This document shows positions 36,038-46,289 of a DNA stretch of 64,000 nucleotides, in pieces (the stretch's first letter is position 1; each line of letters begins with the position of its first letter). The position numbers were made by a program, and so were the translations under genes. The notes beneath the pieces were generated by a model. The model saw only the letters and a program-made list of their open reading frames with translations. It was not told where the DNA came from and searched no databases. The DNA comes from Thalassobacillus cyri (lineage in GTDB: Bacteria > Bacillota > Bacilli > Bacillales > Halobacillaceae). Where the stretch lies: the NCBI RefSeq assembly GCF_900107755.1, contig NZ_FNQR01000002.1, forward strand, positions 310,001 to 374,000. Direction: 5' to 3'.

Positions 36038-37378
36038 TTAGGGTCTTTCTTTTGGTTTCTTCTTGATATAAACGTAGGCGATTGTATAGGAATAACTCAT
36101 CCCAATAATCAGAACCAGAAGTGGAAGAAGGAAAGAAGCTGCCCCAGTGGCTTGTGTAACTTCCAATAAAATTCCTGCCAGCACTGCTCCTGAAGCACTT
36201 CCAATGAAGTGGGTAAGCTGTTTCAGGCCAATCCCTGCACCGATTTGTTCATCCGGTAATATCCGCGATACTTCATTGGTAGAACTGGAAGATAAGCTGG
36301 AAAAGCCAAAACTGGTAAACAGGTAGGCAAACATAATCATGTAAAAGTTGACAGCAAATAAAAAGTATAAAATCATACTGGATAAAAGCAATAATCCTTG
36401 AGCACTGACAAGCACGATGATATTTCCAAACTTATCTATCAACTTTCCTACGATGATAGCAGCGCCTGCAGAGAGTATAGCCCCGGGGAAAATTACCATA
36501 CCGATTAATAATGGCCCCAGGTTATAGATTTGCTGGAGCATCAGCGGCATCAAAAATAAAATGGCAAAGTTAGTAGCAAAGCCGATATACGTTATATATA
36601 AAAGACGCCGATAAAGCTTATTTTGGAGCAGTTCGGGTTGGATGAACGGTAGTTGGGCCCTTGTAATCCGCATCCATAATAAGACTGCCAGTAACAAGCC
36701 GATAACCGGGTAGTACCAGTGATAGGTCGTAATAAAAAGCAGAAAGGAGGTAATTGTCCCGCCAGTCAATAATCCTCCTAAAATGTCGAAAGCTCCCTTT
36801 TCTACGGTTTCCTCAGGCATTTTCTTTTTTAAAATCGGGATGACAGCTACAACAAATAAAGTAATGATAAATAGGTAATTCCAGCTCAGGAACTGCGTGA
36901 TAATTCCACCTGCTACAGGTCCTAATCCAAATCCTAAAGCAGAAGCTGAAGCGATAATTGCCATGGCTCTTCCTCTATATGATACAGGGATGTAACGGCT
37001 GGCAAATACAAAGGAAAGCCCAGGAATGGCGGCAGCTCCAGATGCCTGACATAACCTGGCGATCAACAACCAAGTAAAACTATCTGCAAAAAAACCCAGC
37101 AATGATGAACTTCCAAAAATGATCATACCAATAATCAAGAGCATTCGAAGCGGCAGGTAATCCGAAAGGCGGGTATAAGTAATCGTAAAAATAGCTAATA
37201 CGATTGAATATCCAGAGACAATCCATGCCCCCTCTGAAGGAGCTAAAGAAAAATCTTCTAATATAGTAGGTAATGCGATATTAAACATCGTTGTGTTCAT
37301 TACAACAAGCCATACAGCGGCACTTAATATCAGGATCGTATTAAAGTTGGTGGATCTGTTTGTTTGTTCTTTGGTCAT
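36038..37378 (-). CDS. MFS exporter, 14-helix drug:H+ antiporter type (TetL/LmrB-like)
   Basis: 446 residues. MNTTMFNIALPTILEDF in TM1, YSIVLAIFTITYTRLSDYLPLR (motif A region), LCQASGAAAIPGLSFVFA (TM4, motif B) and GLGPVAGGIITQF (antiporter motif C in TM5). Start ATG 37378 behind AAAGGAGG; the 24-residue upstream extension is unlikely. The antiporter motif supports drug or cation export, perhaps Na+(K+)/H+ exchange as TetL can do. Substrate not readable. The gap 37379-37812 beyond it shows no gene. Confidence 0.88.
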   Translation of the reverse strand: MTKEQTNRSTNFNTILILSAAVWLVVMNTTMFNIALPTILEDFSLAPSEGAWIVSGYSIVLAIFTITYTRLSDYLPLRMLLIIGMIIFGSSSLLGFFADSFTWLLIARLCQASGAAAIPGLSFVFASRYIPVSYRGRAMAIIASASALGFGLGPVAGGIITQFLSWNYLFIITLFVVAVIPILKKKMPEETVEKGAFDILGGLLTGGTITSFLLFITTYHWYYPVIGLLLAVLLWMRITRAQLPFIQPELLQNKLYRRLLYITYIGFATNFAILFLMPLMLQQIYNLGPLLIGMVIFPGAILSAGAAIIVGKLIDKFGNIIVLVSAQGLLLLSSMILYFLFAVNFYMIMFAYLFTSFGFSSLSSSSTNEVSRILPDEQIGAGIGLKQLTHFIGSASGAVLAGILLEVTQATGAASFLLPLLVLIIGMSYSYTIAYVYIKKKPKERP

Positions 37379-37753
37379 TGATAGACCTCCTTTAGCCGCT
37401 CTTTTTCTACATAAGTGTATAGGAGATCGTTTAAGGATGCGAAACATACGTTCATATCAGGGGGAAGGGGGTGAAGAACTACCTGGAAAGGAGCCATTCA
37501 CTATATCAAGGCAATACAAGAAATTGCTCCGCGACTTTGGGGACATTTCACTGTGTTCTGTCTCTGGCTGTGTTTTACCTAAGTACTTCAGTTTTTGTAA
37601 AAATGTTGGAGTTTTTCTAGGTATTTTCACATCTCCTTACATTTTTTAAGGATAAAACATGCATGAAGAATAGCGATATTAAGTTTATGGGAACGGATTC
37701 CAATATTATTTTCACAATATTAAAGTAATTTTAAACCCACCTTCAATAAATGG

Positions 37754-37786
37754 ATAAAAAAAGCCGAGCTTTATACAGCTCGGTTG
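37754..37786 (-). terminator. terminator of the capA-like gene
   Basis: CCGAGCT/AGCTCGG stem with loop of six and T7 on the minus strand. Confidence 0.85.
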
Positions 37787-37812
37787 TTGATGGTGTGAGA
37801 AATATCATATTT

Positions 37813-38973
37813 TTATAAAGAAGGAAAACGTAATTCAGGAAGCCACTGGGACATGTGATGTTTAATATCCTCGAATACCTTTTTTTGTTCAGGGATGACT
37901 TCTTCCTGAAGAGAGCTATGCATCGGCACTACCTTAAAGTCTGTGCCTGCGTGGTGATTGGCAAAAGGGGTATAGTCAACGATCGTTGGTATGAACGCAG
38001 GTTGATTAATAGAGACCGATCCATCTTTTCTGTCTTTTTCAAGCTCCACTTGCAGGATGCCTCCGATCCGCCTGTAGGTTTCTTCCTGAGCAGAGAGGAA
38101 ATTTCCTAAGGAGTAAATGACAAGTGTTTCATTTCCGTTCTTTCCTTGAAGCATTTCAATTGGCTGAAGTACATGAGGGTGATGACCCAGAATAACATGG
38201 GCACCGGCATCGGATATAAGCTGGGCTAATTTTTTTTGATAATCATTAGGTATACGCTGATACTCTTCGCCGAAATGCATACTGACAACAACGGCATCTG
38301 CCACTTGATTCGCTTGCTTAACTTCAGACCTGATGGCTTGTTCATCAATCAAATTGACAAGATAATCTTTATTTTCAGGCACCGGTATTCCGTTCGTACC
38401 ATACGTATAGCTTAAAAATGCGACATCGATTCCTACTGATGTTCGTATTACACGGAGGTCGTTTTGATCTGGTTGACTTTTGAAGGCGCCTGTATAGGTC
38501 ATATCGATAGCATTCCAATGGGAGATTGCCTGTTCAATCGCTTTTTCACCACGGTCAAGGGTGTGGTTGTTGGCAATCGAAACGACATCGATCCCGCTCG
38601 TCTTCAAGGCAGTACCGACTTCCCGCGGGCTGTTGAAAGCAGGATATCCCGACAGGCCGAAGTCGGTTCCCCCTATCATTGTTTCCTGATTAGCAATCGA
38701 TATCGTGGTGTTTTTCAGGTAGGGTGCAACATTCTTGAACATGGGGGTGAAATCATAACCCCCGGAAGTTTGTGCATCACGATAAACGGGAGTATGGATC
38801 AGAATATCACCGATAGCGGAGAGGGTTATTTTGGGGTTGGCAGGGAAGTCTTGTTTTGCCTGGACGTCAGTATTCTTTAAAGTAAGGTCTTTAACAGATA
38901 AAATAGTACGCTCCGATTGGCTGCAGGCAGCTGTAATGAGAAATAATATGAGGAGGAAGAAGATTCTTTTCAT
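37813..38973 (-). CDS. CapA-family lipoprotein (poly-gamma-glutamate synthesis-like)
   Basis: 386 residues. Lipoprotein signal with lipobox ITAAC; then metallophosphatase-like CapA domain with SAIGDILIHTPVY, SIANQETMIGG, VVSIANNHTLDRGEKA, VVVSMHFGEEY and VILGHHPHVLQP. CapA/PgsA proteins anchor or transport poly-gamma-glutamate, but isolated members such as this, with no capB/capC nearby, may act on cell wall instead. ATG 38973. Confidence 0.87.
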   Translation of the reverse strand: MKRIFFLLILFLITAACSQSERTILSVKDLTLKNTDVQAKQDFPANPKITLSAIGDILIHTPVYRDAQTSGGYDFTPMFKNVAPYLKNTTISIANQETMIGGTDFGLSGYPAFNSPREVGTALKTSGIDVVSIANNHTLDRGEKAIEQAISHWNAIDMTYTGAFKSQPDQNDLRVIRTSVGIDVAFLSYTYGTNGIPVPENKDYLVNLIDEQAIRSEVKQANQVADAVVVSMHFGEEYQRIPNDYQKKLAQLISDAGAHVILGHHPHVLQPIEMLQGKNGNETLVIYSLGNFLSAQEETYRRIGGILQVELEKDRKDGSVSINQPAFIPTIVDYTPFANHHAGTDFKVVPMHSSLQEEVIPEQKKVFEDIKHHMSQWLPELRFPSL

Positions 38974-39058
38974 AAGAAGCGCCCCTTTAAATAGGAAAAT
39001 AGGTAGGATTTGAAAGACCTTTTTCCTATATTATAAACCGTTTTCATGAAAATAAAAA

Positions 39059-39098
39059 TAAGCCTCCCGTTTTTTTTCGTGAAAAAACGGGAGGCTTC
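39059..39098 (-). terminator. terminator of the second MFS gene
   Basis: GCCTCCCGTTTTTT/AAAAAACGGGAGGC stem, usable on both strands, 8 nt after the MFS stop at 39106. Confidence 0.8.
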
Positions 39099-39105
39099 TC
39101 CATAT

Positions 39106-40296
39106 TTAGACGGAATGCGCATGGTGTTCAGCAGCATGCGGGTTTCGCTGCATGGTCAAATACATGGCAATGCCAGAGGCTACGAGTAATGTACTGGTAA
39201 CAAAGAATACGGATGAAAAACCGAAATACCCGGAAAGCATTCCACCGAGTGCAGGTCCAATCATATTTCCCAAGAAACGTATACTGGTATTATAGCCGAG
39301 CACTTCCCCTTGCATAGCGAGTGGAGCTTCCTGGCGAATGTAGGCAGACCGTACCGGAATAATTCCTCCGATTGAAGCCCCCAGCAGAAAACGGATAATA
39401 ACTAACTGCCATATACTTGTAACGAACGCGCCTGGTAAATAAACGATTCCTGCCATGAATAAAAGGAACACAAGAATTTTGACATAACCGACCCGGTCAG
39501 CAATGCGGCCCCAGCGTCTGGCCATCAACAAATTACCTAACCCTGCTGCGGAGAATGCGATTCCTGAAAAGAAAGCAAGATTGGCAGCACCATGCAACTC
39601 AGCAACATATAAGGACAAAATAGGCTGGATGCTGAAATGGGCAATTTGCACGAACAAAGAGACCAGCATGACCATTACCAGTACTGGATGCCTGATAATA
39701 TGGCGGATGACTTCCCTACTGGAATAACTGGTTTTATTAGCACTATTTTCATCTTCCATTTTCACTTCTTTGATTCCAAAGATGACAATCAAACCTGATA
39801 GAAAGACAGTGATCGATGTTCCCTGGAAAGTTGCAGAATAACCGAAAGAATCAGCTAATAATCCACCTAGCATCGGGCCCATCAAACTTCCCGTGATACT
39901 CCCGGTCTGCAGGGTTCCAAGCACCCTGCCAGCAATGTTTTTCGGTGTCTGTGTTGCGATCAGTGCTTGTGACATCGGAATAAATCCAGTGAAAACCCCC
40001 ATGAATAACCGGAGGAAAAACAACTGCAAGACCGAGTCGGCCAGTCCCATCAAGAAAACAGAGAGTCCGAGCCCAAAGGCAGAAATGATTAAGATCTTCT
40101 TTCTGCCATACTTGTCCCCAACTCGTCCCCAGATAGGCGCAAACAAAAAAGCAGTCACAAAGGTGACACCAAACACCCACCCTGACCATTTTTGCACATA
40201 TGCTTCAGAGAAGTTACCGAAGCTTTCTATATATAAAGATAAAAAGGGCAAAACCATGGTTATGCTTCCTGCAATGAAGAAATTGGCAAACCACAT
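39106..40296 (-). CDS. MFS multidrug exporter, DHA1 type; true start probably upstream
   Basis: At least 396 residues, 12 helices. GRVGDKYGRKKILIIS (motif A), RLFMGVFTGFIPMSQALIA (motif B), GPMLGGLLADSFG (motif C). The ATG at 40296 falls inside helix 1 (WFANFFIAGS); the open frame extends upstream as VDQEKLAQRNLFIMW, which looks like the normal family N-terminus, to a TGA, without ATG, GTG or TTG. AAAGAAGTGATTC lies before an ATT codon near 40341. A rare ATT start or a lost start codon is therefore possible. Substrate unknown. Confidence 0.82.
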   Translation of the reverse strand: MWFANFFIAGSITMVLPFLSLYIESFGNFSEAYVQKWSGWVFGVTFVTAFLFAPIWGRVGDKYGRKKILIISAFGLGLSVFLMGLADSVLQLFFLRLFMGVFTGFIPMSQALIATQTPKNIAGRVLGTLQTGSITGSLMGPMLGGLLADSFGYSATFQGTSITVFLSGLIVIFGIKEVKMEDENSANKTSYSSREVIRHIIRHPVLVMVMLVSLFVQIAHFSIQPILSLYVAELHGAANLAFFSGIAFSAAGLGNLLMARRWGRIADRVGYVKILVFLLFMAGIVYLPGAFVTSIWQLVIIRFLLGASIGGIIPVRSAYIRQEAPLAMQGEVLGYNTSIRFLGNMIGPALGGMLSGYFGFSSVFFVTSTLLVASGIAMYLTMQRNPHAAEHHAHSV

Positions 40297-40599
40297 AATG
40301 AACAGATTTCGTTGTGCCAGTTTTTCTTGGTCAACGATAATGAATCACTTCTTTCAAAATAAATACTTCGATACCCTAAATATTATGTCGTCATCCTAAA
40401 TGTATATCATAAACCTGGCAACCTTGAAAGAAAAATGCTCTATCATCGTTATTTGTATTGGAGATGGGGAATATATCCATTAAAAAATATCAGAAAATTA
40501 GATTGAATTGAAATTCTAGTTCGTTTACCATTTATGAATATAGAATTTTATGAAAAATATACGAACCAAAAAAGTATGGGCTGCAAAGGAGGCCATCGT

Positions 40600-41319
40600 T
40601 TGGATTATAAAGTATACCCGCTGGGTGATCAGGCGGTCATTATTGAGTTTGGAAAAACGATAGATGAAAATACGCACGAGCGAGTGAAAAGCACAGCCAT
40701 TTATTTTGAAGAAAATCCGTGGGAATGGATGACTGAATATATTCCTGCTTTTTCAACAATAGCTGTATTTTATGATCCTATGAAAGTGCTGGATTACTTG
40801 GGAAAAACAGAATCCCGGCTGCCATATGAGCTGGTAGTTGAAGAGCTTGATAGAAACCTTGCCACGCTGAAAGAAAGGCAGTCTGCACAAGCACGAGTCG
40901 TAGAAATTCCTGTCTGTTATGGAGGAGACTTAGGTCCAGACCTCTCCTTCGTCGCTGAACATAATGGTCTGACAGAAAAGCAAGTTATTGAGCATCATAC
41001 GCAGGGAGATTATCTTGTTTATATGATCGGCTTTGCACCAGGCTTTCCTTATATCGGAGGCATGACGAAAAAGATAGCGACTCCAAGGAAAGAAGAACCC
41101 AGACTTCAAATTCCAGCAGGTTCTGTCGGTATCGCAGGCAGCCAGACTGGTGTCTATCCGATTGAGACTCCTGGCGGCTGGCAATTAATCGGGCGTACCC
41201 CATTGCCTTTGTTTCAGCCAGACCAAGTAAATCCCTCTTTATTACAAGCCGGAGATAAAGTCGTCTTTAAAGCGATTACCCGACAGGAATATGACGCTTA
41301 CAAGGAGGGTGAAGTATGA
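40600..41319 (+). CDS. pxpB: 5-oxoprolinase subunit B (KipI-type)
   Basis: 239 residues. TTG start at 40600 seven nt after AAAGGAGG; the upstream ATGs have no site. Signature ETPGGWQLIGRTPLPLF and GFAPGFPYIGGM. With PxpA and PxpC it hydrolyses 5-oxoproline to glutamate with ATP; B. subtilis KipI also inhibits the KinA sporulation kinase. First gene of a five-gene operon; overlaps pxpC by four bases. Confidence 0.92.
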   Translation: MDYKVYPLGDQAVIIEFGKTIDENTHERVKSTAIYFEENPWEWMTEYIPAFSTIAVFYDPMKVLDYLGKTESRLPYELVVEELDRNLATLKERQSAQARVVEIPVCYGGDLGPDLSFVAEHNGLTEKQVIEHHTQGDYLVYMIGFAPGFPYIGGMTKKIATPRKEEPRLQIPAGSVGIAGSQTGVYPIETPGGWQLIGRTPLPLFQPDQVNPSLLQAGDKVVFKAITRQEYDAYKEGEV

Positions 41320-42317
41320 TAAAGGTTTTAAAGCCAGGCCTTCTGACCAGTCTGCAGGACCTCGGCAGGACCGGTTTTCAAAAGCAAGGGGTCATTGCCA
41401 GCGGTGTTATGGATCCTGTAGCTCATCGGATTGCTAATTTGCTGGTAGGCAACCAGGAGGACGTGCCTACCATGGAAGTGACATTGGCAGGTCCCAGTTT
41501 AAGATTTGAAAATGATACGTTGGTCTCCCTTTGCGGAGGGGACCTTTCGGCATCGATTGATGATGATCCGGTCAAGCTGTGGCGCCCTGTTTTTGTGAAA
41601 AAAGGCAGTATACTCCGGTTTGGACAAGCCAAAGAGGGATCTCGGGTTTACTTAGCTGTGGCAGGCGGCTTTGATGTTCCGGAAATCATGGGGAGCAAGT
41701 CGACATATCTCCGTGCCGGTCTCGGTGGATTTCATGGAAGAGCTGTGCAGGAGAATGATGAACTACCAGTGGAGGAAGCTTCCGGTGTGGCTAAGAAGAT
41801 ATTGGCTTCATTAAGAAAGGAATCCGAAGGTCGAAATTTTATCAGTATGGATTGGTATGTAGCTTCTGAATTCATCCCGGCATTTCAGGAAGAGCAGTCG
41901 GTACGAGTCATGAAGGGGAGACAATACCATTTATTTAAAAGGGAAAGCAGGGAAGCCTTTTTTCATGAGGTGTTTAAAGTCGGCGGTAAGTCTGACCGTA
42001 TGGGCTATCGCCTGGATGGCCCGGGATTATATTTAGAAAAAGAGGAGGATATGATTTCAGAAGCGGTAGCTTTAGGTACGGTTCAAGTACCGCCGAATGG
42101 ACAACCAATCATCCTGCTTGCTGACAGGCAGACAACGGGTGGGTATCCGAAAATCGGACAAATTGCCTCGGTCGACATACCACTGATGGCGCAAATGAAA
42201 CCTGGAGAGAAAGTCCGTTTTCAGGAAGTATCCCATGACGAAGCACAACAACTTTATTTAGAAAGAGAGCGTAGTATCCAGCAGCTGGCTCAAGGAATAC
42301 GACTGAAATTCAATTAG
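41316..42317 (+). CDS. pxpC: 5-oxoprolinase subunit C (KipA-type)
   Basis: 333 residues of the biotin-dependent carboxyltransferase-like (AHS2) family: [21 protein letters not shown] at the start, [12 protein letters not shown], and [21 protein letters not shown] overlaps the pxpB stop. Forms the PxpB-PxpC complex for 5-oxoproline phosphorylation and ring opening. Confidence 0.92.
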   Translation: MIKVLKPGLLTSLQDLGRTGFQKQGVIASGVMDPVAHRIANLLVGNQEDVPTMEVTLAGPSLRFENDTLVSLCGGDLSASIDDDPVKLWRPVFVKKGSILRFGQAKEGSRVYLAVAGGFDVPEIMGSKSTYLRAGLGGFHGRAVQENDELPVEEASGVAKKILASLRKESEGRNFISMDWYVASEFIPAFQEEQSVRVMKGRQYHLFKRESREAFFHEVFKVGGKSDRMGYRLDGPGLYLEKEEDMISEAVALGTVQVPPNGQPIILLADRQTTGGYPKIGQIASVDIPLMAQMKPGEKVRFQEVSHDEAQQLYLERERSIQQLAQGIRLKFN

Positions 42318-42328
42318 GAGGGTTTGAT

Positions 42329-43099
42329 ATGGCGGTTGTAGATTTAAATTGTGATATGGGAGAGAGCTTTGGAACCTATCAAAAAGGGCGTGATGAAGAG
42401 ATTCTTGACTATATCACTTCAGCTAACGTGGCATGCGGGTTCCATGCGGGAGACTTCACAACAATGAGAAAGACGGTAGCGATGGCCGTGGAAAAAGGGG
42501 TAGGCATCGGGGCGCATCCCGGTTTACCTGACCTGATGGGATTTGGCAGGCGGAACATCGACATCTCTCCAGAGGAAGCATATGAACTTGTCATCTATCA
42601 AATCGGAGCATTGAACGGATTTGTTCAATCCGAAGGTGGAAAGATGCAGCATGTCAAACCACATGGTGCATTATATAATATGGCAGCTAAGCGTCAGGAC
42701 TTATCGGAAGCGATTGCCGAAGCCGTTTTTAAAGTAGACTCCGATCTCATCTTATTTGGATTGGCAGGCAGTGAATTGGTGAAGGCGGGTAAGAAAGCAG
42801 GTCTTCGTACAGCCAGTGAAGTCTTTTCCGACCGGACCTATCAAGAAGATGGTTCCCTGACTTCGAGGAAAGAAATAAACGCCTTACTTACTGACTACGA
42901 GGAAGCGGTCTCCCAGGTGATTCGGATGGTAAAAGAAAAGAAGGTTCACACAGTACAAGGGAAAGATATCGATGTGCAGGCAGATACCATTTGCATCCAC
43001 GGTGACGGAGCAAACGCTCTGGATTTTGCGAAATATATCAATCAAGCATTGAAAGAATCCGGCATTGAAACGGCTAAAATCAAAGATCTACTGAAATAA
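42329..43099 (+). CDS. pxpA: 5-oxoprolinase subunit A (LamB/YcsF)
   Basis: 256 residues. [45 protein letters not shown] and ICIHGDG are the metal/His motifs of the LamB/YcsF family. GGAGGG site, ATG 42329, 11 bp after pxpC. Hydrolyses the activated oxoproline. Confidence 0.94.
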   Translation: MAVVDLNCDMGESFGTYQKGRDEEILDYITSANVACGFHAGDFTTMRKTVAMAVEKGVGIGAHPGLPDLMGFGRRNIDISPEEAYELVIYQIGALNGFVQSEGGKMQHVKPHGALYNMAAKRQDLSEAIAEAVFKVDSDLILFGLAGSELVKAGKKAGLRTASEVFSDRTYQEDGSLTSRKEINALLTDYEEAVSQVIRMVKEKKVHTVQGKDIDVQADTICIHGDGANALDFAKYINQALKESGIETAKIKDLLK

Positions 43100-43117
43100 C
43101 AGCAAGGAGTGGAACTT

Positions 43118-44308
43118 ATGGACAAAAAATCAAGAAGACGACTGCTTTTGGGAGCAGCGTTTTTGATGGCGACTTCTGCCATTGGACCTGGATTTCTGAC
43201 ACAAACAACACATTTTACAGAGCAATTAGCAGCTAGCTTTGGCTTTGTTATCCTGGTCTCGATAATCATTGATATCGGAGCCCAGTTGAACATTTGGCGG
43301 ATTATCGCTATCTCAGAAAAACCTGCCCAGGACATAGCGAACAAGCTCCTCCCGGGACTTGGTTTTGCTTTGTCCGCCCTGATTGTGGCAGGCGGTCTCG
43401 CCTTTAATATTGGTAATATCGCCGGTGCAGGATTAGGTACCAACGTCCTGTTCGGGATTTCACCAGAAATGGGGGCACTCTTCAGCGGCCTGGTTGCTAT
43501 CGGGGTATTCCTCGTACGAGAAGCAGGTAAGGTGATGGACCGCTTCGCACAGATGCTGGGTTTTCTTATGATCGGGTTGACGGTCTATGTCATGTTCACT
43601 GCAACTCCTCCGCTGGGAGAAGCGGTTGTAAAGACGATTGCCCCTGATACGATAGACTTTCTTGCAATTGTAACACTTGTCGGTGGGACTGTCGGTGGCT
43701 ATATCACTTTTGCCGGTGGACACCGGCTGCTGGAAGCAGGAGTCAAGGGTAAGGAGTCGTTAGAATATGTCAATCGTAGTGCGGTCTCAGCGATCGGCTT
43801 CGCTTCTATCATGCGCGTCTTTTTGTTTTTGGCTGCGCTGGGAGTGGTCGCTCAAGGCATACAATTGGATCCAGGGAATCCAGCCGCCACTGTATTCCAG
43901 TCGGCAGCGGGTACCATAGGTTATAAAATATTTGGTGTGGTTATCTGGGCGGCAGCTGTTACTTCTGTTGTAGGAGCAGCTTATACGTCGGTGTCCTTCA
44001 TCCGATCATTCAGTAAATCAATTGAGAAGCACCATAAATGGTATATTGTCGGATTCATAGCTATTTCTACCTTAGTATTTGTCTCTGTTGGGCGTCCGGT
44101 CAGCATCTTAATTTTAGTTGGTTCCCTGAATGGATTAATTTTGCCGCTTGCGTTGGGGGTCATGATTATAGCTGCCCATAAAAAGAGCATCGTCGGTGAT
44201 TATAAGCACCCCGTTTGGATGACTATATTCGGAGCCTTGATCGTCATTGTCATGACCTATATGGGCTTCATCACGCTAATTGAAGGTATTCCGCAATTAT
44301 TTGAATAA
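43118..44308 (+). CDS. ycsG: NRAMP-like transporter YcsG
   Basis: 396 residues, about eleven helices; opens GAAFLMATSAIGPGFLTQTTHFT, the NRAMP TM1 region, but lacks the classical metal-binding DPGN/MPH pair in that form, so the cargo may not be a divalent metal. In B. subtilis ycsG is next to ycsF(pxpA), and 5-oxoproline or amino-acid uptake is plausible by context. ATG 43118 after AAGGAG; the GTG at 43109 is less likely. Confidence 0.85.
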   Translation: MDKKSRRRLLLGAAFLMATSAIGPGFLTQTTHFTEQLAASFGFVILVSIIIDIGAQLNIWRIIAISEKPAQDIANKLLPGLGFALSALIVAGGLAFNIGNIAGAGLGTNVLFGISPEMGALFSGLVAIGVFLVREAGKVMDRFAQMLGFLMIGLTVYVMFTATPPLGEAVVKTIAPDTIDFLAIVTLVGGTVGGYITFAGGHRLLEAGVKGKESLEYVNRSAVSAIGFASIMRVFLFLAALGVVAQGIQLDPGNPAATVFQSAAGTIGYKIFGVVIWAAAVTSVVGAAYTSVSFIRSFSKSIEKHHKWYIVGFIAISTLVFVSVGRPVSILILVGSLNGLILPLALGVMIIAAHKKSIVGDYKHPVWMTIFGALIVIVMTYMGFITLIEGIPQLFE

Positions 44309-44327
44309 CATATAGGGGGAGTCGCAA

Positions 44328-45117
44328 ATGGAAAGACCGGAAAAATGGAGTCCAAAGGAAGCACGGGAAAAAATTCGTACCCAATATTGGACAGGGTCGA
44401 CTTCCGGTCTGGCTCCTGGGTATATTCAGGGGAACCTGGTTGTCCTGCCGGAAACAATGGCGTTTGAGTTTTTGTTGTTTTGTCAACGCAACCCGAAGCC
44501 CTGTCCCGTTTTTAGATGTGACAGAGCCTGGTTCTCCTGTGCCGCGTTTGGTTGCACCAGATTCAGATCTTCGGATCGATCTCCCTGGTTACCGGGTTTA
44601 TCGTAATGGCCAGCTGACAGAGGAGCTGGATGATATAACAGAGCGATGGGATGAAAAAATGGTTGGATTTCTACTCGGGTGCAGCTTCACCTTTGAACAA
44701 GCATTGTTAGAGCATGGTATTCCGCTTCGACATATGGAAGAAAAAAAGAATGTTCCCATGTACAGGACCAATATCCAATGTGTGCCTGCAGGCCGGTTTT
44801 CAGGCCCTATGGTTGTAAGTATGCGTCCGGTGAAAGCAGCCGACATACCTAAAGCTGTCCAGGTCACGAGTCGTTTTCCTTCCGTACATGGAGCCCCAAT
44901 CCATGTCGGGGACCCGGAAGCAATTGGGATTGCTGATCTATCCCGTCCGGATTTTGGTGATCCTGTAACGATCGAAAACGGAGAAATTCCGGTTTTCTGG
45001 GCCTGTGGGGTTACCCCTCAGGCAGTCGCCATGCATATGAAGCCAGAATTGATGCTCACCCATGCTCCGGGGCATATGTTTATTACAGATAAGAAAAATG
45101 AAGATTATAGTATATGA
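44328..45117 (+). pseudogene. ycsI: ycsI (DUF1445, D-glutamate cyclase-like), one-base frameshift
   Basis: ATG 44328 reads [18 protein letters not shown] ... [15 protein letters not shown], then the frame fails. The rest, [20 protein letters not shown] ... HAPGHMFITD, is in the +1 frame to the stop at 45117. Removing one T from the run TTTTT at 44509-44513 joins them as NPKPCPVLDVTEPG, the usual family sequence, giving about 262 residues, normal length. Either a real phase-variable or dead gene, or a sequencing error. Last gene of the pxp operon. Confidence 0.8.
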
Positions 45118-45128
45118 TAAGTAAAATA

Positions 45129-45178
45129 GAAGCTGCTCTTGTTTGGTGGATACTTCACTTTTCAAGAGCAGCTTTTTG
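45129..45178 (+). terminator. terminator of the pxp operon
   Basis: AAGCTGCTCTTG/CAAGAGCAGCTT stem with a 21-nt loop and T5. Confidence 0.8.
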
Positions 45179-45243
45179 TTTGCTTTTTATTAACAAAAGA
45201 CTCTGTAAAGCGTTAATGGCGATTTTTTTCTAACAGGCTTATT

Positions 45244-45627
45244 CACCTATAGGACCGAAAAGTCGAAGACTTGTTTTCGAGATATTGGTCGGGAGAAAGG
45301 AGCCTAGGGGAACGAGTCGCATTCCACGTGTCCGCTGAGCCTCCTTGAGCTGACGCTCTGTGATGTCTCACCTGGAACTCTTTTTCCGTAGGACATTGAA
45401 TATTCATCCTGACTTAACCCACGCACGAAGAAAATGTGGATACATTTTCGAGGAGTCTCCCCGTCCCCCCCTCTCGCCCCTTGGCTATGGGAAATTCTCG
45501 AAATCATACTTGCGTAAACCGCCCTATTATAATTTTGCAAGAAGCCTTTGCCCCCAGACCATCCCATTCCTCACAGGCTCACGGACCCCACCATCGCGAA
45601 ACGGAGTCTTCAGCAAACGGGAGCTTA
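45244..45627 (+). repeat. composite MITE-like repeat, copy 2
   Basis: Left end CCGAAAAGTCGAAGACTTG as in part A of copy 1; right end GAGTCTTCAGCAAACGGGAG as in part B. The middle is diverged and holds a GCACGAAGAAAATG-type stretch (about 45420-45465) also present in copy 3 but not in copy 1. Same orientation as copy 1. ORFs called inside it are not genes. Confidence 0.7.
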
Positions 45628-45670
45628 ACTGTAAAAACACTACGATTTAAAAGAGTCAATAAAAAATGAT

Positions 45671-45684
45671 TGTTAACGCTTGCA
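45671..45684 (+). promoter_or_regulatory. cre site before the tre operon
   Basis: TGTTAACGCTTGCA, two mismatches to the CcpA consensus but with the central CG and flanking symmetry intact. Confidence 0.5.
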
Positions 45685-45688
45685 AAAC

Positions 45689-45732
45689 ATGTATATACAA
45701 ATTATAATTGGTTCATAACTTGTATATACATG
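45689..45732 (+). promoter_or_regulatory. two TreR operators and tre promoter
   Basis: ATGTATATACAA at 45689-45700 and CTTGTATATACATG at 45719-45732, 31 bp apart centre to centre, match the B. subtilis tre operator TTGTATATACAA. The TATAAT-like TTATAAT lies between them. Confidence 0.8.
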
Positions 45733-45773
45733 TCATGACGATTGGTAGAAACTGATTAGGAGGGAGACTTACT

Positions 45774-46268
45774 ATGTTTAAAAAACTTTTTGGCAAAGAC
45801 AATAAAGAGACAATTCTGACAGCGCCTGTCACAGGAAAAGTAGTTGATCTGACTGAGGTGCCGGACCCGACCTTTTCACAAAAAATGATGGGTGAGGGTC
45901 TTGCTATCCAACCATCCGAAGGAAAAGCGGTAGCACCATTTGATGGAGAAATCGTCCAATTATTCCCGACGAAACATGCAATCGGGCTGAAGAACAAAGC
46001 CGGTGTCGAAGTATTGGTTCATATCGGCCTGGAAACAGTTGGCATGAACGGGGAAGGATTCGAAGCTTCTGTAAAGCAAGGGGATAAAGTGAAGACAGGA
46101 CAGACTCTGGTGACTTTTGATCTTGCAAAGATAGAGGAAAAAGCATCAAGCACAGTTACCCCGGTGATTATCACAAACAGCGATGAATATTCCCTTGATT
46201 TCTATAATCAGGGTAATGTGGAAGCTGGTTCTACGGAAATCATGCAGATCAAGCCAAAGGCCAACTAA
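45774..46268 (+). CDS. PTS EIIA, glucose (crr-like) type
   Basis: 164 residues of the EIIA-Glc family. Phospho-acceptor His83 in VEVLVHIGLETV and the second His68 in TKHAIG. ILTAPVTGKVVDLTEVPDP and VKTGQTLVTFDL are standard. It supplies phosphate to TreP, which lacks its own EIIA. First gene of the tre operon, AGGAGGG site, 21 bp before treP. Confidence 0.93.
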   Translation: MFKKLFGKDNKETILTAPVTGKVVDLTEVPDPTFSQKMMGEGLAIQPSEGKAVAPFDGEIVQLFPTKHAIGLKNKAGVEVLVHIGLETVGMNGEGFEASVKQGDKVKTGQTLVTFDLAKIEEKASSTVTPVIITNSDEYSLDFYNQGNVEAGSTEIMQIKPKAN

Positions 46269-46289
46269 CCTATACGGGAGGAAACCATC

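Noticed and set aside
37293-37649. 118-codon plus ORF
   Set aside because: Starts antisense to the MFS N-terminus, no ribosome site, low-complexity C-terminus.
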